Below are positions 22,675-24,075 of a stretch of DNA of 24,075 bases, piece by piece. Location of the stretch: the NCBI GenBank assembly GCA_002294045.1, contig DBEP01000102.1, positions 1,009 through 25,083 of the forward strand, written 5' to 3'. Within the stretch, counting starts at the first letter, position 1. Every line of letters begins with the position of its first letter. Source of the DNA: Lachnoclostridium sp. UBA903 (GTDB lineage Bacteria; Bacillota; Clostridia; Lachnospirales; Lachnospiraceae). The notes beneath the pieces are model-generated. The model was not told the DNA's origin and did not search any database. It saw only the letters and a list, made by a program, of their open reading frames with translations. Position numbers and translations under genes: made by a program.

Positions 22675-24006
22675 TTATTTTTCAAAGATTCCGGTTACAA
22701 TTGCATTCTTCCGTACCAAAAAATCAACCGTTTGGCCTTTCAGACGGACAGCTGCCGGTAAATCCTGTTCTGTCCGGTTTAATGCAACCATTACAAGGGA
22801 GCCGCCGGGATTTTTAAGTGCCGTTATTTCCAGCTTATCCGTATATTTCGTAAAGGCTATTCGTCTGGCATCTTTTTCTATATATCTGCTGAAATGTCCG
22901 ATATAATCAAAGGAAAGCTTCTGTTCAAAGCTGCCGTTTTGCGTATCAACCATAACCGGCGCATCACAATAATTATTTACATGGTTGGGCCCGCCTTTTT
23001 CGTCCAGCAGGATATTCCAGTCAATGAATCCGGTCATTCCGGCATTCAGATTGCCGATAATATCGTGGGCATACATCTGGGCATTGTATAATTGATTGGC
23101 ATTAAACCTGCTGTATTCCACACAGCCTTCCGTAAAGATAAGTTCTTTGCCCGGAAAGGCATCCTTAGCCAGCCCGATTGCTTCAAAATGATCTCCCGTA
23201 TACCAGTGAAATGCAATTCCATCCACCATTTTATCCGTATCCGCATCAATGGAAGCCTTTGCACGTTCATACAGCCTTTCTTTATTGTGGTCCCATATAT
23301 TAACTTTAACATGGGTTAAATCGTTTTTTACCAATGCCGGATACAGGAAATCCCTTAAAAACACCTTTTCTTCTTCCCCGGTAAAAATGCAGGAATCCCA
23401 GGTCTGAACCGCTTCCGGCTCATTCTGCACGGTTATGCGGGAAACCGGAAAACCCTCCGCTTCGTATTCTCTTATATAACGGCATATATATTCCGCCCAG
23501 AACCCCCTGTATTCCGGCTTCAGTTTACCTCCATGGTTCCTGTCACCGTTGGTTTTCATAAAAGCCGGCGGAGACCAGGGAGTTAACATTAAATCAAAAG
23601 GTTCTCCTCTTTTTGCCTGACCCGCTCTTAACAAGGGAAATATGTACTTTTCATCCCTTTTCAGTTGAAATGACTTCATTTCCGTATCTTTCGGATCAGA
23701 CATTGCCTCGTAATTATTCAGTGAAAAGTCACAGCTGTCAATATGAGTACGGATCATCCGGTACCGGTTTCCTTCCGTACCAAAATATTTATCCAATACC
23801 TTTTCCTGATTTTCCTTACTTAACTTAGAAAAAGCATAGCCGGATGCTTCCGTAACCGCTCCGCCGAAGCCGTGAAACACCTGGTATTCAATGTCCGGAT
23901 AAATATTGACAACATTCATGGCCGCCCCCTTATCCGTACATAATTCATATTCCCTGCTTGTGGTCTCTCTACGGTTATTTTCATAAGTCGTGGTAATTAA
24001 TTTCAT
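22675..24006 (-). CDS. GH30 family glycoside hydrolase
   Basis: 443 residues from ATG at 24006. A GTG at 24051 in frame would translate the repeated hairpin (reading as LRYAMGVN), so the ATG is preferred. GH30 features: the FHGFGGAVTEASG N-terminal strand (44-56), the LTPWSPPAFMKTNG loop (141-154), the acid/base Glu196 in TVQNEPEAVQ and the nucleophile Glu293 in LIFTEGCVEY. A small beta domain at the C-terminus (about 385-443) is typical. No signal peptide, so it is probably cytoplasmic. GH30 includes beta-1,6-glucanases, glucosylceramidases, beta-xylosidases and others. The mannanase neighbours make beta-1,6-linked fungal glucan fragments a reasonable but unproven substrate. It has its own terminator. 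Its promoter is mostly beyond the right edge. Confidence 0.88.
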   Translation of the reverse strand: MKLITTTYENNRRETTSREYELCTDKGAAMNVVNIYPDIEYQVFHGFGGAVTEASGYAFSKLSKENQEKVLDKYFGTEGNRYRMIRTHIDSCDFSLNNYEAMSDPKDTEMKSFQLKRDEKYIFPLLRAGQAKRGEPFDLMLTPWSPPAFMKTNGDRNHGGKLKPEYRGFWAEYICRYIREYEAEGFPVSRITVQNEPEAVQTWDSCIFTGEEEKVFLRDFLYPALVKNDLTHVKVNIWDHNKERLYERAKASIDADTDKMVDGIAFHWYTGDHFEAIGLAKDAFPGKELIFTEGCVEYSRFNANQLYNAQMYAHDIIGNLNAGMTGFIDWNILLDEKGGPNHVNNYCDAPVMVDTQNGSFEQKLSFDYIGHFSRYIEKDARRIAFTKYTDKLEITALKNPGGSLVMVALNRTEQDLPAAVRLKGQTVDFLVRKNAIVTGIFEK

Positions 24007-24049
24007 ATTTACACCCATTGCATATCGCAAGCAGGCTTGCGATACTGCC
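24007..24049 (-). repeat. Start-codon hairpin element, copy 4 (upstream of GH30 gene)
   Basis: Minus-strand reading: GGCAGT, the perfect 10-bp stem TATCGCAAGC-CT-GCTTGCGATA, TGCAATGGGTG, 5 nt, ATGAAA. It is the cleanest copy. A small GAAAC-TT-GTTTC palindrome lies just upstream at the window edge (24064-24075). Confidence 0.8.
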
Positions 24050-24075
24050 ACAAAATAAAATGTGAAACAAGTTTC

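Noticed and set aside
23983..24051. GTG start giving 15 extra residues on the GH30 protein, and similar extensions on the MalG-like, GntR-type and HD genes
   Set aside because: In all four genes the extra codons are the repeated hairpin element itself, and the shared ATGAAA after GGGTG-type sequence is the consistent start.

Overview
The window looks like a chromosomal stretch from a low-to-moderate-GC Gram-positive anaerobe of the Clostridia, most likely Lachnospiraceae-like. The grounds are strong purine-rich ribosome binding sites, TTGACA/TATAAT-type promoters, a PTS mannitol system, a clostridial-type 4-hydroxybutyrate dehydrogenase and a carbohydrate ABC importer without its own ATPase. 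No species can be named. No rRNA, tRNA, CRISPR array, prophage or complete insertion sequence was seen.

Layout. (1) 1-3706, minus: a mannitol PTS region, with the EIICB permease (mtlA) followed by an MtlR/BglG-type PRD regulator that runs off the left edge. (2) 4030-4446, minus: a small Nudix hydrolase, followed to its right by a long perfect hairpin. (3) 4768-11720: a GABA module. 4-hydroxybutyrate dehydrogenase and GABA aminotransferase are on the minus strand, a divergent PucR-type regulator is on the plus strand, and then comes a three-gene amino-acid ABC importer whose leader carries a promoter and two terminator-like hairpins. (4) 11789-14709, minus: an HD-domain protein, a soluble lytic transglycosylase lacking a signal peptide, and an MFS exporter. 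(5) 15050-24006, minus: a glycan-use locus with two GH76 alpha-mannanase-like enzymes (one membrane-anchored, one cytoplasmic), a sugar-binding lipoprotein, two permeases, a GntR/LacI-type regulator and a GH30 glycosidase. GH76 plus GH30 suggests use of fungal/yeast cell-wall glycans (alpha-1,6-mannan and possibly beta-1,6-glucan), but the substrate is inference.

Regulation. The GntR/LacI-type gene has a perfect palindrome (ATACCATT-T-AATGGTAT) exactly between its own -35 and -10. Half-sites recur around the promoter of the sugar ABC operon. The pucR promoter overlaps a perfect 12+12 bp palindrome.

The most unusual signal is dispersed palindromic DNA. (a) Four copies of a hairpin element sit directly on the start codons of four unrelated minus-strand genes. 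All have GGCAGT, a stem whose bases covary, TGCA(A)TGGGTG-like sequence, exactly 5 nt, then ATGAAA. The element appears to supply the ribosome binding site and perhaps the start codon. (b) Two 67-bp copies of a hairpin lie at gene 3' ends, and one supplies the stop codon. (c) Three copies of a GGGCTGTTGCAAAAT palindrome lie between genes, two of them placed as terminators. (d) One imperfect palindrome lies inside the sugar operon. Family (a) is the best candidate for a poorly described biological element here.
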